A DNA stretch of 64,000 bases from Rhodopseudomonas sp. BAL398 (GCF_033001325.1 NZ_CP133111.1:1426001-1490000), one strand, 5' to 3'. Shown: positions 1 through 9,165, counted from the first letter of the stretch. Program-made: numbers and translations. Notes: generated by a model from the sequence alone, not told the origin.

Positions 1-155
1 CCGCGACTTTGCAATGCCGCGATCTGCCATCCGCCGGGCGCCGAACCGCGGTCGCGGCGCCGTCAGCGCGCAGCATTCAACCGGTTCGGCGAGGGGGCAA
101 ATGATCGTGCATCGGCGCGGGTTCGGTGGGCTTCAGATCGACCGCCCGGTCCGCC

Positions 156-521
156 TCAGCGGCCGCAATTCCACACCGGCCCGATCGGCGTCTGGGTCCA
201 GCACGGCCCGAGACTGCCGCCATTGTAGCGGCCGCCATAGAAGCCCGGTCGGCCGAGATAATGATGCTCGCCGTCCCACCAGTCCCAATAGCCGGGCGTC
301 GGGTCGATATACCAGGGGCGCCGATCGCGGCGGGCGCGGCGCAGATCGGCGGCCTTCTGCCGCGTCAGCGGGATGGCGTTGTTCAGCGGCTGCTGATAGC
401 CGGGCAGGAAGCCGTAGCCATGCCAGCGCAGCGGCTTGCGCTTGTGATGCGGCGCCGCCTGCGCGGCGGCACACAGCAGCGACAGAATCAGCACAATCGA
501 TAGAGATGAAAAACGCGACAT
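156..521 (-). CDS. Small exported protein, unknown function
   Basis: Encodes 121 residues. The start is set at the ATG at 521 because it is followed at once by a typical signal peptide (MSRFSSLSIVLILSLLCAAA, cleavage near AQA-AP); an upstream in-frame ATG at 557 would bury the signal. The mature part is basic at first (HHKRKPLRWHG) and then rich in Tyr, Trp and Gly (YWDWWDG, GFYGGRYNGG), with two Cys near the C-terminus. It probably acts in the periplasm or cell envelope. I recognise no named family. Convergence or operon links are not evident. Confidence 0.65.
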   Translation of the reverse strand: MSRFSSLSIVLILSLLCAAAQAAPHHKRKPLRWHGYGFLPGYQQPLNNAIPLTRQKAADLRRARRDRRPWYIDPTPGYWDWWDGEHHYLGRPGFYGGRYNGGSLGPCWTQTPIGPVWNCGR

Positions 522-601
522 CAGCCGACCATAGACGCGCGGTGCGCCGCAGGCCATTCAATTCCCGGTGCGCCAATTCCGGTGCGCGCCAAGGCGCCTG
601 G

Positions 602-1108
602 CTACTTCTTGTCGCCCGCTGCCGGCTTCTGCTTGGTCAGGATCGCGACCAGGCTGTAATCCGGCGTGATGCAGGGCTTGCTGGCGATCTGGTCGTAGAT
701 CAGCATATCGCCATCGAGCCGCATCTTGATGTCGTCGATCTTGTCGTCGTCGATCGGGTTCAGCGTGGTCAGCCGATTGCCCTTGACCGATCCCACTTTG
801 GTGTTCGGCTTCAGCGTCGTCGCGGTACCTTCGACAAAGGTGATCACCCCGTCCTGGTCGATGGTGAATTTGTCGATTTCGGTGAAGGTCTGTTTGCCGA
901 GATCCTCGCAGGTCATCTCCGCTTCGCGGACCTCGTAGCTGGTCGCACTGCCGACGAAGGTCATCTTGATGTCGCCGCAGCTATAGATCTTGTCACCCAT
1001 CTGAAAGGTGCCCTTGCCGACCCAGATCCCGTCGACAAACGCGGCGCCACCGGCGACGGCCGGTGCCCCCAACGCGATCAGGATCGCGGCGCTCAAGCTG
1101 AATTTCAT
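602..1108 (-). CDS. Exported protein of unknown function
   Basis: Encodes 168 residues. The ATG at 1108 is preceded by GGAGGT with good spacing, and the product opens with a signal peptide (MKFSLSAAILIALGAPAVAGG). The longer reading frame upstream is not used. The mature domain has alternating polar and hydrophobic strands with two Cys pairs (YSCGD, MTCED, SKPCITP), suggesting a small disulphide-stabilised periplasmic beta protein. I do not recognise a family. It is divergent from the next exported protein, with a 304-bp shared upstream region. Confidence 0.75.
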   Translation of the reverse strand: MKFSLSAAILIALGAPAVAGGAAFVDGIWVGKGTFQMGDKIYSCGDIKMTFVGSATSYEVREAEMTCEDLGKQTFTEIDKFTIDQDGVITFVEGTATTLKPNTKVGSVKGNRLTTLNPIDDDKIDDIKMRLDGDMLIYDQIASKPCITPDYSLVAILTKQKPAAGDKK

Positions 1109-1412
1109 CGCACGACCTCCGGCCGGAAAAGGTTTTAGAGTACCAATTATTCCAATGATTACAGTATGTTGACATGATTTCAGCGCTATCGCAAGCCCCC
1201 GGGAAGCGCAAGTTGTCCACCCCCCTCCCCGCAGTCCGAACATCGCCGCGGTGCGCGCGCGCCTCGACAAACATCTGCGCAGCGCTCGGCCGCCACCGCG
1301 GCGTCGTTGCGTGCGCCCGACTCCTGTGGTCTCACTCCTCACCATCATCCGCCGCGGAGTCGCATTGACGGCATTCAAACGGCAGGCTGATTGCAAACCC
1401 AAAGGACCCACC
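1109..1412. promoter_or_regulatory. Divergent intergenic region, 304 bp
   Basis: Lies between two divergently transcribed exported-protein genes and must hold both promoters. About 1130-1190 is clearly AT-richer than its surroundings, as expected for promoter DNA, and includes TTGACA at 1169 on the plus strand, but I could not pair it with a -10 box at normal spacing. No gene or repeat is seen. Confidence 0.35.
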
Positions 1413-1853
1413 ATGTCATTGCGCAACGTTCGCATCTTCGTCGTCGCTCTGATCGCCATGTTCGCCGCCGGCCTGGCGCCGGCTGCTCATGCCGATAGCG
1501 GCACCATCCGGATCTCGTTCCTCAAGGCCGGCTGGGTGATCGGCGGCTCGTTCGGCAGCGGCACGTTGCGGTTCCACGGTCGCGACTATCCGCTGTCGAT
1601 CGGTGGCCTGAGCTATGGCCTGACCTTCGGCGGCTCGCAGACCGAGCTGCATGGCCGGGTCAAGAACATCCGCCGCCCGCAGGATATCGAAGGCGTCTAT
1701 GGCGCCGCCGGCGCCGGCGCCACCGTGCTGCGGGGCTCGCAGGCCATCGTGCTCACCAACCAGAACGGCGCGGTGCTGGAACTCAGCGGCCAGCAGACTG
1801 GCCTGATGGTCAATCTCGACCTCAGCGGGATGGCGCTGTCGCTCAGCCGCTAA
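1413..1853 (+). CDS. Exported small protein resembling the EipA/SYLF-type lipid-associated family
   Basis: Encodes 146 residues. The ATG at 1413 precedes a signal peptide (MSLRNVRIFVVALIAMFAAG, cleavage near AHA-DS). The mature part has the pattern GWVIGG-x-G-SGTL, then YPLSIGGLSYGL and a glycine-rich end, which recalls the DUF1134 (EipA) / SYLF families of envelope proteins in alphaproteobacteria. That link is made by eye and is tentative. A strong GC hairpin follows the stop codon. Confidence 0.7.
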   Translation: MSLRNVRIFVVALIAMFAAGLAPAAHADSGTIRISFLKAGWVIGGSFGSGTLRFHGRDYPLSIGGLSYGLTFGGSQTELHGRVKNIRRPQDIEGVYGAAGAGATVLRGSQAIVLTNQNGAVLELSGQQTGLMVNLDLSGMALSLSR

Positions 1854-1859
1854 TCGCCG

Positions 1860-1891
1860 CGGGCGCCGCGGCTGGACCGCCGCGGCGCCCG
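1860..1891 (+). terminator. Strong hairpin after the EipA-like gene
   Basis: A perfect 12-bp GC-rich stem (arms 1860-1871 and 1880-1891) with an 8-nt loop begins 7 bp after the stop codon. There is no T-run after it, so it may stabilise the mRNA 3' end or act with Rho rather than alone. Confidence 0.5.
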
Positions 1892-2060
1892 GGTAAACTA
1901 CGGTGGGTCAACAGGCTTGCCGGACGGCGCGAAATCCGGGATGATTTGTCTGGCGTCAAAGCACGCTACCCTGAATCGGCGTCGGATATTGGCATGGGCA
2001 TTGCGCCTGCGCAGATCCATCGGCCGCCGCGCCCCCTCAACCATCCATCCGGAGTTTACG

Positions 2061-3176
2061 GTGCGCCCTGCCGTCATTGCCGCTACCGGCCTTCACACCC
2101 CGCCCGATAGCATTTCGAATGCCGAACTGGTGGCGGCGTACAACGCCTATGTCGAGCGCTTTAATGCCGACCACCACAGCGATATCGAGTCCGGCCAGAT
2201 CGCGCCGCTGCAGCCCTCCTCGGTGGAGTTCATCCAGAAGGCCTCCGGCATCAAGTCGCGCTATGTGGTGCAGAAATCCGGCATCCTCGATCCCGCATTG
2301 ATGCGTCCGGTAATTCCGGAGCGCCCCAATGAGCAGATTTCGATCCTGGCCGAGATCGCCGTCGCCGCCGCCGAGGACGCGCTGACGCGCTGGGGCAAGC
2401 CCCGCGAGCGGATCGGCGCGGTGCTGTGCGCGGCGTCGAACATGCAGCGCGCCTATCCGGCGATGGCGGTCGAGATCCAGGACGCGCTCGGGCTCGGCGG
2501 CTTCGCCTTCGACATGAATGTGGCCTGCTCCTCGGCGACGTTCGGGATCAAGACCGCGGCGGATTATGTCGCTACCGGATCGGTCGACGCGGTGCTGATG
2601 GTCAATCCGGAAATCTGCTCCGGCCACCTCAATTTCCGCGACCGTGACAGCCACTTCATCTTCGGCGACGTCGCCACCGCGGTGATCGTCGAACGCGCCG
2701 ATCAGGCCGAGGGCGGCTGGGACATTCTCGGCACCCGGCTGAAGACCCAGTTCTCCAACAATATCCGCAACAACACCGGCTTCCTCAACCGCGCCGCCCC
2801 GGAGGGCCGCGATCTGCCCGACAAGCTGTTCGTCCAGCAGGGCCGCAAAGTGTTCAAGGAAGTGGTGCCGATGGTGTCGGACATGATCCTGGCCCATGCC
2901 GCCGATCTCGGGCTGGACCCGCAGGCGTTGAAGCGGCTGTGGCTGCATCAGGCCAATATCAACATGAACGAGATCATCGGCCGGCGCGTGCTCGGCCGCG
3001 AGCCGTCGCCGCAGGAAAACGTCATCATCCTCGACCAATATGCCAACACCTCGTCGGCCGGCTCGATCATCGCCTTCCACAGCCACTCCGACGATCTGGT
3101 CGCCGACGATCTGGGCCTGATCTGCAGTTTCGGCGCCGGCTATTCGGCCGGCACGGTGTTCGTGCGCAAGCGCTGA
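2061..3176 (+). CDS. Beta-ketoacyl-ACP synthase III-like protein (FabH family)
   Basis: Encodes 371 residues. The start is GTG at 2061, with GGAG 6 nt upstream; a longer open frame from 1917 has no such support. The thiolase-fold Cys-His-Asn triad is present: Cys156 in NVACSSATFG, His296 in LWLHQANIN and Asn329 in QYANTSSAGS. FabH enzymes condense acyl-CoA with malonyl-ACP to start fatty-acid chains. This protein is about 50 residues longer than E. coli FabH, with an extended N-terminal part (about residues 15-75), as in FabH-like proteins of specialised acyl pathways, so its substrate is open. No other fatty-acid gene is next to it. Confidence 0.85.
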   Translation: MRPAVIAATGLHTPPDSISNAELVAAYNAYVERFNADHHSDIESGQIAPLQPSSVEFIQKASGIKSRYVVQKSGILDPALMRPVIPERPNEQISILAEIAVAAAEDALTRWGKPRERIGAVLCAASNMQRAYPAMAVEIQDALGLGGFAFDMNVACSSATFGIKTAADYVATGSVDAVLMVNPEICSGHLNFRDRDSHFIFGDVATAVIVERADQAEGGWDILGTRLKTQFSNNIRNNTGFLNRAAPEGRDLPDKLFVQQGRKVFKEVVPMVSDMILAHAADLGLDPQALKRLWLHQANINMNEIIGRRVLGREPSPQENVIILDQYANTSSAGSIIAFHSHSDDLVADDLGLICSFGAGYSAGTVFVRKR

Positions 3177-3226
3177 GCGCGCCGGTGCCGGCTGGAAAAC
3201 GGGCGCCGGCTGCGTTATCAAGGCGG

Positions 3227-3439
3227 ATGCGCCATGGTGTTCTCGCAGCTTTTCTCATCGCGGCATTGCCGGTCTCGGCGATGGCCGACGACAAGCGCGC
3301 AACCAAGCCGCCGCCGCGGCAGGTCAAGTCCAACCCCTGCGCCGCCTTCGGCCCGGGCTTTGTGATGGCCGAAGGCACCTCGACCTGCGTCAAGCTCGGC
3401 GGCAGCATCAGCGTCGGCGTCGGCAGCCGCACGCGCTGA
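3227..3439 (+). CDS. Tiny exported protein resembling the N-terminal part of alphaproteobacterial porins
   Basis: Encodes 70 residues. An ATG at 3227 opens a signal peptide (MRHGVLAAFLIAALPVSAMA). The mature 50 residues contain NPCAAFGPGFVMAEGTSTC followed by VKLGGSIS, which follows the pattern C-x-YG-x-GF-x-IPGTDTC-[IL]K-[IL]GG that opens the barrel of Porin_2-family proteins (CSLYGAGFYYIPGTDTC). The frame ends soon after, so no beta-barrel follows. It could be a porin remnant or a genuine micro-protein. Confidence 0.6.
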   Translation: MRHGVLAAFLIAALPVSAMADDKRATKPPPRQVKSNPCAAFGPGFVMAEGTSTCVKLGGSISVGVGSRTR

Positions 3440-3620
3440 ACGACCGCGCCGCGCGGCGCGCTCGCCGTCGCGCTGATCCCGCGCAGGGAACCCGTCCGCC
3501 AGACCGGCATTTAAAAATCCCGGCCACCGACCTCGGGCGATTGCGGGGACGCAAACGTGATCGGCGGCGCGGCGTTCGGCCACACGAATCCAGCCTCCAT
3601 GATGCTATGTTGACGGTGAG

Positions 3621-4226
3621 ATGACATATTTGCGTCAATTGCGCCCCTTCGCGCCGCTGGTGGGATTTGCGGTCCTGCTCACTCTGCCCGGATTGGCGAT
3701 CCAGGCGGGGCTGCTGCCGTTCGAATACCGGTTCTACGCCCTGCTGGCGGTGTCGGCGCTGTGCATCGCGCTGTGCCTGCTGGCCGGCTTTTCCTATGTC
3801 GAGCTCGGCTTCGGTCGGCCCCATGAACGCTGGCACTGGATCGGCTGCGGCACGCTGACGGTCGGACTGGCGGCGATCATGGTGCTGGCCACAAGGCTGT
3901 TCAGCTTCGATCAGCAGCAGCCGGTCTGGCTGAGTTTCGCGCCGTTCTACGTGCTGGTCTCCAGCCCGTGCCAGGAGGTGGTGTGCCGCTCGATCCCCAA
4001 GCTGATGACCGACCGGCTGCAGAGCAGCGGCTGGACCTATGTGCTGTATTCGGCGACGATGTTTTCGCTGATCCATCTGGCCTATGGCGACACCGCACTG
4101 CTGTTGAACACCTTCCTGCTCGGCGTGGTGTGGGGCATCGCCTATCTGCGGATGCGCAACATCTGGCCGTTGATCATCTCCCATGCGGTGGTCGGAACGC
4201 TGGCGTTTTCGCTCGGTCTGGCCTGA
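3621..4226 (+). CDS. CPBP-family membrane protein (CAAX-protease-like), atypical active site
   Basis: Encodes 201 residues with about five or six hydrophobic segments. CPBP intramembrane proteases (Rce1-like) carry EExxxR, FxxxH and HxxxN/B motifs. Here the first is QEVVCR (Gln118, Glu119), the second is FSLIH (His152) and the third is HAVVG (His188). The first Glu of the EE pair is thus replaced by Gln, so peptidase activity is uncertain. Family members cleave prenylated proteins or process small peptides; the substrate here cannot be told. It stands alone, downstream of a 180-bp region without features. Confidence 0.7.
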   Translation: MTYLRQLRPFAPLVGFAVLLTLPGLAIQAGLLPFEYRFYALLAVSALCIALCLLAGFSYVELGFGRPHERWHWIGCGTLTVGLAAIMVLATRLFSFDQQQPVWLSFAPFYVLVSSPCQEVVCRSIPKLMTDRLQSSGWTYVLYSATMFSLIHLAYGDTALLLNTFLLGVVWGIAYLRMRNIWPLIISHAVVGTLAFSLGLA

Positions 4227-4320
4227 TCGCGCATTGCGACCGCTGATCGGCGCGCCTGCTTTCATTGCAGCGCAACCCCACCGTCATTCCTTCGCCGCGC
4301 CGATGGCGTAAGTTGGTGGC

Positions 4321-5073
4321 ATGCCCGATTCGCTCACGCGCCATCTCGCGCTGGCCGGTGCCAGCAATTTCCGCGATCTCGGCGGCTATCCCGCCCGCGA
4401 CGGCCGCCTGGTTCGCTGGCGGCGGCTGTTCCGCTCCAGCCACCTCGGCGATCTGACAGTACCGGATATCGAACTGCTGCGCGGCCTTGGCCTGAAAAGC
4501 GCGTTCGATCTGCGCGGCATCGAGGAGCGGCTGTCGAGCGCGTGTTGCGACGACACTATCACGGTGCATTCGCTGCCGATCGAGCCCTCGGTTCTGGTGG
4601 CGCTGAAGACCCGACTGCTGAGCAGCGAGCCGCTGACGGGCGCCGAGACCGCGGCGCTGATGCGGGAGTCCTATCGCGGCTTTGTGCAGGAGAACACGCC
4701 GGCATTCCGCACCTTGTTTACACATCTGCTTCGGGACGACGGACCTTTGGTGATCCATTGCACCGCCGGCAAGGACCGCACCGGTTTCGCCTGCGCGCTG
4801 ATCCTGAACGCGCTCGGCGTGTCCGAGGACCTGGTCGTCGAGGATTATCTGCTGACCAACCGGCACTACCGGATCGATCCGGCGACGGCGCGCAGCATCG
4901 ATCTGCCCGATGACGTCAAGGCGGTGCTGATCTCGGTCGAGGGATCGTTCCTCGCTGCCGCATTCGAGGCGGTCCAGGCCAGCTATGGCGGTGTGGACGC
5001 CTATCTGGCGGACGGGCTCGGCATCGGCCCGCGCGAACGCGCGGCCCTCGAGCAGCGCTATCTGGAATCCTAG
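4321..5073 (+). CDS. Tyrosine-protein phosphatase-like protein
   Basis: Encodes 250 residues. The P-loop signature HCTAGKDRTG is present, with the nucleophile Cys147 and Arg153; the N-terminal NFRDLGGYPA is the opening motif of the Y_phosphatase3 (DSP/PTP-like) family. Such enzymes dephosphorylate phosphotyrosine, or in some cases phosphoinositides. There is no signal peptide, so it should be cytoplasmic. It ends 23 bp before the convergent kup gene. Confidence 0.88.
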   Translation: MPDSLTRHLALAGASNFRDLGGYPARDGRLVRWRRLFRSSHLGDLTVPDIELLRGLGLKSAFDLRGIEERLSSACCDDTITVHSLPIEPSVLVALKTRLLSSEPLTGAETAALMRESYRGFVQENTPAFRTLFTHLLRDDGPLVIHCTAGKDRTGFACALILNALGVSEDLVVEDYLLTNRHYRIDPATARSIDLPDDVKAVLISVEGSFLAAAFEAVQASYGGVDAYLADGLGIGPRERAALEQRYLES

Positions 5074-5096
5074 CCGACGCCCCGGCCGCAGCGGCT

Positions 5097-6962
5097 TCAG
5101 ATCTCCAATTGGGTGCCGAGCTCGACCACGCGCTCCGCGGGAATCTTGAAGAAGATCGTCGCCCTTGTGGCGTTCAGCGTCATGAAGGTGAACAGCCGCT
5201 CCCGCCACAGCGCCATGCCGGGATTGAGGCTCGGCACGAAGGTTTCCCGGCTGAGGAAGAACGAGGTCGACATCATGTTGAACTCGTGGCCGAACTTCTT
5301 GCACAGCCTCAGCGCCTCCGGCACGTCGGGGGTCTGCATGAAGCCGTAGCGGATGGTCAGGCGATGAAAGCCGTCGCCGAGATCGGTCATGTCGACCCGC
5401 TCCGATTCCGGCACATAGGGTGTCTCCGCGGTCATCACCGTGGCGAGGATGACGCGCTGGTGGACGGTCTGGTTGTGCTTGAGATTATGCAGCAGCGCCG
5501 GCGGCACGCCGTCGGCGGAGGCGGTGAGAAACACCGCGGTGCCGCGCGCGCGGGTGACCGACGAGCCCAGCGCGCGCATCACCACGTCGAGCGGCACCGC
5601 TTGCTTTTTCAGCTGCTTGCGCACCAGCGAGCGGCCGCGACGCCAGGTCGTCAACACCGTGAACGACACCAGGCCGATGACCAGCGGAAACCAGCCGCCT
5701 TGCGCGACCTTGATAATATTGGCGAAGAAGAAGGCGACATCGATCAGCAGCAGCGTGCCGGACACCGCCGCAATCGCCAGCCAGTGCCAACGCCACATCA
5801 GCGCCATCACAAACGAAACCAGAATCGTGTCGATCATCATCGTGCCGGTGACGGCGATGCCGTAGGCGGCCGCCAGATTGCTCGATGATTGGAACCCGAT
5901 CACCAGCGCCATCACGGCGATGTACAGCGTCCAATTGGTGAACGGCACGTAGATCTGGCCGGCTTCCTCGCCCGAGGTGTGGACGATCGTCATCCGCGGC
6001 AGCAGCCCGAGCTGAATCGCCTGTCGCGCCACCGAATACGCCCCGGAGATCACCGCCTGCGAAGCGATCACGGTGGCGAGCGTCGCCAGCCCGACCATCG
6101 GCATCACCATCCATTCCGGCACCAGCCGGAAGAACGGGTTCTGGATCGCCGTCGGCTGGGTGATCAGCAACGCGCCCTGGCCGAAATAATTCAGCAACAG
6201 CGCCGGCAGCACCAGACCGAACCATGCAAGCCGGATCGGGAATTTGCCGAAATGTCCCATATCGGTGTACAGCGCCTCGCCGCCAGTCACCGCCAGCACC
6301 ACCGAACCCAGCGCATAGAAACTCATGACCGGATGAGCGACCACGAACGCCGCCGCATAGGTCGGGCTGATCGCCGTCAGCACCTCGGGTGCCGCCGCGA
6401 TATTGATGATGCCGAGCACCGCCAGGGTGGCGAACCACAGGCACATCACCGGCCCGAACAGCCGGCCGACCAGGCCGGTGCCGCGCTTCTGGATCATGAA
6501 CAGGCCGGTCAGCACCACCGCGGTGATCGGCACCACATAGGGCGCCAATTCGGGGGTCACGACCTCGAGGCCTTCGACCGCGCTCAGCACCGAGATCGCC
6601 GGCGTGATCATGCTGTCGCCGTAGAACAACGCCGCGGCGGTCACGCCGAGCAACATCAGCGGGTAGTAGACCCGGCGGCCCTTGGTCAGTTCGGTGACCA
6701 GCGCCAGCAGCGCGAGGCTGCCGCCCTCGCCGTGATTGTCGGCGCGCATGATGACGATGACGTATTTCACCGTGACCAACAGCATCACCGTCCAGAACAC
6801 CAGCGACAGTACACCGAACACATTGTCTCCGGTGACCGGGATCGGATGGTGGCCGGCGAAGGTTTCCTTGAGCGCGTAGAGCGGGCTGGTGCCGATGTCG
6901 CCATAGACGACGCCGATCGCGCTGACGACCAGTCCGACACCCTTGTTCTTTGGTGCGCTCAT
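5097..6962 (-). CDS. kup: Low-affinity potassium transport protein Kup
   Basis: Encodes 621 residues, the normal size for Kup/KT/HAK transporters. The signature [16 protein letters not shown] is near residue 18, followed by about twelve membrane segments up to residue 450 and a cytoplasmic C-terminal domain. [18 protein letters not shown] and [20 protein letters not shown] are typical conserved loops. The protein imports K+ together with protons through the inner membrane. It is monocistronic as far as can be seen. Confidence 0.97.
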   Translation of the reverse strand: MSAPKNKGVGLVVSAIGVVYGDIGTSPLYALKETFAGHHPIPVTGDNVFGVLSLVFWTVMLLVTVKYVIVIMRADNHGEGGSLALLALVTELTKGRRVYYPLMLLGVTAAALFYGDSMITPAISVLSAVEGLEVVTPELAPYVVPITAVVLTGLFMIQKRGTGLVGRLFGPVMCLWFATLAVLGIINIAAAPEVLTAISPTYAAAFVVAHPVMSFYALGSVVLAVTGGEALYTDMGHFGKFPIRLAWFGLVLPALLLNYFGQGALLITQPTAIQNPFFRLVPEWMVMPMVGLATLATVIASQAVISGAYSVARQAIQLGLLPRMTIVHTSGEEAGQIYVPFTNWTLYIAVMALVIGFQSSSNLAAAYGIAVTGTMMIDTILVSFVMALMWRWHWLAIAAVSGTLLLIDVAFFFANIIKVAQGGWFPLVIGLVSFTVLTTWRRGRSLVRKQLKKQAVPLDVVMRALGSSVTRARGTAVFLTASADGVPPALLHNLKHNQTVHQRVILATVMTAETPYVPESERVDMTDLGDGFHRLTIRYGFMQTPDVPEALRLCKKFGHEFNMMSTSFFLSRETFVPSLNPGMALWRERLFTFMTLNATRATIFFKIPAERVVELGTQLEI

Positions 6963-7243
6963 CGTCCGCCTCTGGCGTGCATCAAGGGTTTGGCCAGGGA
7001 AAGCGTCGGCCGCGAACCAGCGTCGAGGCCGTCCCGACGGCGCATCGGCGCTGCAGCGCGCGCGATCCCGTCGCCATTCGCTTCGACTCTGGTCGTGTCA
7101 TTCCACATCGGATCGGCTTCTTGTTGAGCTGGATCATGGCGGCGGCTCGGGCCCCGATCCGGCGCTGGACAGGTTTCGATAGACTGAACTGAGATTCTTA
7201 TGAGTTCGCGGCGCCGGCGATCGGCATTGTCACCAGCACAGAG

Positions 7244-8092
7244 TCAAAAGCACAGATTGGTCACCAGCTTGCCGCGCTTGTCCTTGATGGCAAATGGGCA
7301 ATCCGCGCGTTTCAGCGCCGCCTTGGCGTCGTCATTACCGAGTGCCGCGGCTTTTTCATAGTACGCTTTGGCTGCGTCCGAATCCCGCGGCCCGCCGCGG
7401 CCGGCCTGGGCGAAGGCACCCAGCCGTTCCAGCGCGCCCGGATGGTTCTGCGCGGCGGCCTTTTCGAACAAGGCCTTGGCGCCGGCGTCGTCCTTGGCGC
7501 CGCCGAGTCCTTGGGCCAGCATCATGCCGAGCTGATATTGCGCCTCGGCGTTGGTTCCAGCGCCTTTTTCGAGCAGCGCCCGCGCCCGCACCGGATCGGA
7601 CGGCGCGCCGCCCGATAGCGCCGCAAGGTTGCTGACGCCGCGGGGGTTACCCGCCTCGGCCGCGCGTTCGAACAGCGCGCGCGCCTGGGCCTCGTCCTTG
7701 GGTAGGCCGTTGCCGGTCGCATAGATCACGCCTAGCTCCACCATCGCCGAGCTGCTGCCCTTGTTCGCGGCCTTGCGAAAGCTGTCGATCGCCTGCGGCA
7801 ATTGCCTGTTAGCGGCGTAAGCGCGCCCGAGCTCATAGAGCGCCCGGCGTGACGAGCCCGCGGCGTTTCGGCAATATTTGATCGCGGTCGCAATGTCGGA
7901 TGGCGCGATCTCGGCGACGCCACTGACATTCGCCGGCTTGTCCGGATCGGATGGATCGGCGGCGACGCGATCGCACAGCACCAGATCCGCCGATTGGGCG
8001 CGAACCGGCGTCGGAGCCAGAATCAACATCTCGACCAGCGCCAGCGCAACACCGAGGCAGGCCGCCGGACTTGCATTCAAGCGAAATGTCAT
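7244..8092 (-). CDS. Sel1-repeat (TPR-like) exported protein
   Basis: Encodes 282 residues from the ATG at 8092, which has AGGGGA upstream; an alternative ATG at 8116 adds eight residues. A signal peptide (cleavage near RAQSA) is followed by several Sel1-like repeats between about residues 90 and 265, seen as recurring YELGRAYA, MVELGVIYATG, AQYQLGMMLAQGLG and KAYYEKAAALG units. Sel1 proteins mediate protein-protein contacts, often in envelope stress or signalling. An EcfG-type promoter lies 36-68 bp upstream, pointing to general stress control. Confidence 0.85.
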   Translation of the reverse strand: MTFRLNASPAACLGVALALVEMLILAPTPVRAQSADLVLCDRVAADPSDPDKPANVSGVAEIAPSDIATAIKYCRNAAGSSRRALYELGRAYAANRQLPQAIDSFRKAANKGSSSAMVELGVIYATGNGLPKDEAQARALFERAAEAGNPRGVSNLAALSGGAPSDPVRARALLEKGAGTNAEAQYQLGMMLAQGLGGAKDDAGAKALFEKAAAQNHPGALERLGAFAQAGRGGPRDSDAAKAYYEKAAALGNDDAKAALKRADCPFAIKDKRGKLVTNLCF

Positions 8093-8134
8093 CACGCGAT
8101 CCCCTACACGCGGCATCGGTCCGGTCGAAGCCGG

Positions 8135-8160
8135 AACGTCACCAGCGCGCTTTCAGTTCC
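8135..8160 (-). promoter_or_regulatory. EcfG-type (general stress sigma) promoter for the Sel1 gene
   Basis: Reading the minus strand: GGAAC (8160-8156), 17-nt spacer, CGTT (8138-8135). This matches the alphaproteobacterial EcfG consensus GGAAC-N16/17-CGTT exactly. The expected transcription start near 8128 leaves a leader of about 36 nt to the ATG at 8092. Confidence 0.6.
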
Positions 8161-8332
8161 GCCTTCCGGGCTGCAGCCGCCGGAAGATCGGACCGACCTC
8201 TTAGCCGCCCGCGTTCGGGGGCTCAACCCCGACCGGGATGCCTTCCGACATGCGGTTTCATGAGAGCCTGCGGCCATTCGCGATTGCGCCATTGCTCGAT
8301 CGCCAGCGCCAAGTCGCCGCTCGCGGCCCGAT

Positions 8333-8357
8333 GGAACCATCCCCAGATTGCGCCGTT
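8333..8357 (+). promoter_or_regulatory. EcfG-type (general stress sigma) promoter for the YtjA-like gene
   Basis: GGAAC (8333-8337), 16-nt spacer, CGTT (8354-8357): an exact match to the EcfG consensus. The predicted start near 8364 gives a leader of about 32 nt to the ATG at 8396. It is the divergent counterpart of the promoter at 8135-8160. Confidence 0.65.
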
Positions 8358-8395
8358 CCAACCTGGAACCTGACCAAGCCGATAGGAGCATATGC

Positions 8396-8569
8396 ATGAC
8401 GATCTTGAAGTGGGCGCTGATTTTTCTCGCAATTTCGGTCGTCGCCGGTATCTTCGGCTTCGGCGGGGTGTCGGCAGCCTCGGCGGACATCGCCCGGCTG
8501 CTGTTCTACGTGTTCGTTGTGATCTTCTTGGTCCTGCTCGTACTGGGACTAACGATATTCAGAGCCTGA
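8396..8569 (+). CDS. Small membrane protein of the DUF1328 (YtjA) family
   Basis: Encodes 57 residues. GGAG lies 7 nt before the ATG. Two membrane helices fill the protein: [20 protein letters not shown] and [18 protein letters not shown], separated by the glycine/alanine loop [14 protein letters not shown] that is typical of DUF1328. The function of the family is unknown; members are commonly stress-induced, in agreement with the EcfG-type promoter upstream. Confidence 0.88.
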   Translation: MTILKWALIFLAISVVAGIFGFGGVSAASADIARLLFYVFVVIFLVLLVLGLTIFRA

Positions 8570-8770
8570 CGCCGTTGTCGCCGCTCGCTCACTGCGCCAA
8601 TCAACGCGCAGCTGGGCGGCGACTGCCGTTCCTTTGAATCGCTCTCGTGTTGATTTGTCGCAACAGCAACGCCCGCTATTGCGACCATTGTTGCCCCAGC
8701 GTCGCCGATTCACATATTGCAATGCACCATCGGCTCCACTAGGTAAGCAGAATTCAAACCGAGGCGATCG

Positions 8771-9070
8771 ATGAGCGAAGATTGGAACACAAAATACGGC
8801 ACGCGACGGGTACGGCGCGATCCGCCAACGCTTGACGAGGCCATCTTCGCCGCCATGGGCATCACCGACGATCTCGATTCCCAGGCCGAGATTGCGGCGT
8901 CGCTGATGGGGCTGCCGCTCGAAGCGGTGCAGCCGGAGGTCAAGAAGGCCGGGCGCGCCGCGGCGCGCAGCACGCGGGTCATCACCGGCGAGCAGGGTTT
9001 TCAGCGTTCGATCGTTGTCGAACGCAAGGTGTCGCGCAAAATCTCCCCCGACAAACGGCTCGGTTCCTGA
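8771..9070 (+). CDS. Conserved hypothetical protein
   Basis: Encodes 99 residues, charged and soluble, with no signal peptide. It begins MSEDWNTKYGTRRVRRDPPT, carries a helical middle part (EAIFAAMGITDDLDSQAEIA) and ends with a basic stretch (VVERKVSRKISPDKRLG). No family is recognised. Codon use matches the neighbours, and the gene stands alone between the YtjA-like gene and a repeat element. Confidence 0.65.
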   Translation: MSEDWNTKYGTRRVRRDPPTLDEAIFAAMGITDDLDSQAEIAASLMGLPLEAVQPEVKKAGRAAARSTRVITGEQGFQRSIVVERKVSRKISPDKRLGS

Positions 9071-9115
9071 GCCGACCGCCGCGATCTTTTCGATCACTCA
9101 CGAGCAGACACGACA

Positions 9116-9138
9116 ATGCCGCGCATGACGCGCGGCAT
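9116..9138. terminator. Hairpin downstream of the conserved hypothetical gene
   Basis: A perfect 9-bp stem (9116-9124 with 9130-9138) and a 5-nt loop, 46 bp after the stop codon at 9070. No T-run follows, so a terminator role is only possible. Confidence 0.35.
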
Positions 9139-9165
9139 GGCGTTGTGCCGTCAATAATGGCTGGC

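Noticed and set aside
5889-7127. 412-residue open frame on the plus strand
   Set aside because: Antisense to kup; extreme His/Arg/Gln content and no homology.
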